This document shows, piece by piece, positions 4,668 through 5,039 of a DNA stretch of 5,039 nt (positions are counted from its first letter, which is position 1; each line of letters begins with the position of its first letter). The stretch is from contig CAJCBN010000077.1 in assembly GCA_903960645.1 (NCBI GenBank), positions 1 through 5,039 on the forward strand. Direction: 5' to 3'. Position numbers and translations under genes: made by a program. Source of the stretch: an uncultured Actinomycetes bacterium (GTDB lineage: Bacteria; Actinomycetota; Thermoleophilia; Gaiellales; F1-60-MAGs149). The notes beneath the pieces are model-generated. The model did not search any database. It was not told the DNA's origin and saw nothing but the letters and a program-made list of their open reading frames with translations.

Positions 4668-5039
4668 TCAGTCCCAGCTGAGCACGACGAGGTCGTCGCC
4701 GTCGGCGCGGATCCGGGCCGTGATGCGGTGCGGCGCCGCGCCGGGCGGGAGCGCGGCAAGTCGGATGTCGGGCTCGAGGGCGGGGGAGGGCGGCGAGGGA
4801 CCGCGGTGGGTGGCGCTCACGCCATCGGCGGCGACTGGGGCGTCGCCCGGGTCGTCGAACAGCACGGCGTGGACCTCGACCGTGTAGAGGTGCCGCCCGG
4901 CGGCGTCCTCGAAGTGCTCCTCGAGGACCGCCAGGTGGAGGCCGCCGGTGACGACGAGCTCCGTCTCCTCGAGGACCTCGCGGCGCGCGGCCTCGAGTGG
5001 CTCCTCGCCGGGCTCGATGCGCCCGCCCGGCAGCGCCCA
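4668..5039 (-). CDS. Nudix hydrolase (5' end outside window)
   Basis: The frame is open from the right window edge to the TGA at 4668-4670, giving 123 C-terminal residues numbered from the edge. WALPGGRIEPGEE, EAARREVLEETEL and what lies between form a Nudix box: G6-x5-E12-x7-R20-E21-V22-L23-E24-E25-T26-E27-L28. All catalytic acidic residues for Mg2+ binding (E21, E24, E25) and R20 are present. The near-invariant glycine after EEx is replaced by E27. Strand-like HLAVLEEHFED and RHLYTVEVHAVLFDD follow, then a Pro/Ala/Asp-rich linker and EPDIRLAALPP, which resembles the end of a Nudix fold. Such enzymes cleave nucleoside-diphosphate-linked substrates; the substrate cannot be told from this part. 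The start lies beyond the window, probably a few tens of residues upstream. Confidence 0.92.
   Translation of the reverse strand, partial: WALPGGRIEPGEEPLEAARREVLEETELVVTGGLHLAVLEEHFEDAAGRHLYTVEVHAVLFDDPGDAPVAADGVSATHRGPSPPSPALEPDIRLAALPPGAAPHRITARIRADGDDLVVLSWD

Noticed and set aside
4285..4887. 200-codon plus-strand frame opposite the cupin and Nudix genes
   Set aside because: Ser/Arg/Ala-rich shadow; both minus-strand genes carry clear family motifs.

Overview
The window is GC-rich, roughly 70% by eye, with strong G/C bias at third codon positions. It is densely packed bacterial chromosome. Nothing in it looks like phage, plasmid or insertion-sequence DNA. Base composition and gene content suggest a high-GC actinobacterial lineage. 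Thermoleophilia/Solirubrobacterales-type genomes are a reasonable guess, but no marker here proves it.

Left part, plus strand (1-2433): the 3' part of a UvrD/RecB-like helicase with a C-terminal PD-(D/E)XK nuclease domain and a cysteine set of Fe-S type. Its stop overlaps the start of an intact endonuclease III gene (nth) by 8 bp. A 112-residue helical protein of unknown function follows. The first two genes form a DNA-repair pair, and both products probably carry an iron-sulfur cluster.

Right part, minus strand (2382-5039), read right to left: a Nudix hydrolase cut by the window edge; a spacer with a perfect 20-bp inverted repeat; a membrane-anchored or exported cupin; a 58-residue zinc-ribbon protein joined to the cupin by a GTGA stop/start overlap; a 64-bp gap; thioredoxin reductase (trxB); and a 149-residue Cys4 zinc-ribbon plus PAS-like protein. 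The last gene starts at a GTG only 3 bp after the trxB stop and in the same reading frame.

The two gene sets converge. The plus-strand hypothetical gene and the minus-strand zinc-ribbon/PAS gene overlap tail to tail by 52 bp.

The most original part is the trxB side. Two small, uncharacterised Cys-rich proteins flank thioredoxin reductase, and one is separated from TrxB by a single in-frame TAG. A thiol- or zinc-linked redox-sensing role for the group is a plausible inference, not something the sequence shows. The perfect 41-nt palindrome is the other signal that gene content does not explain.
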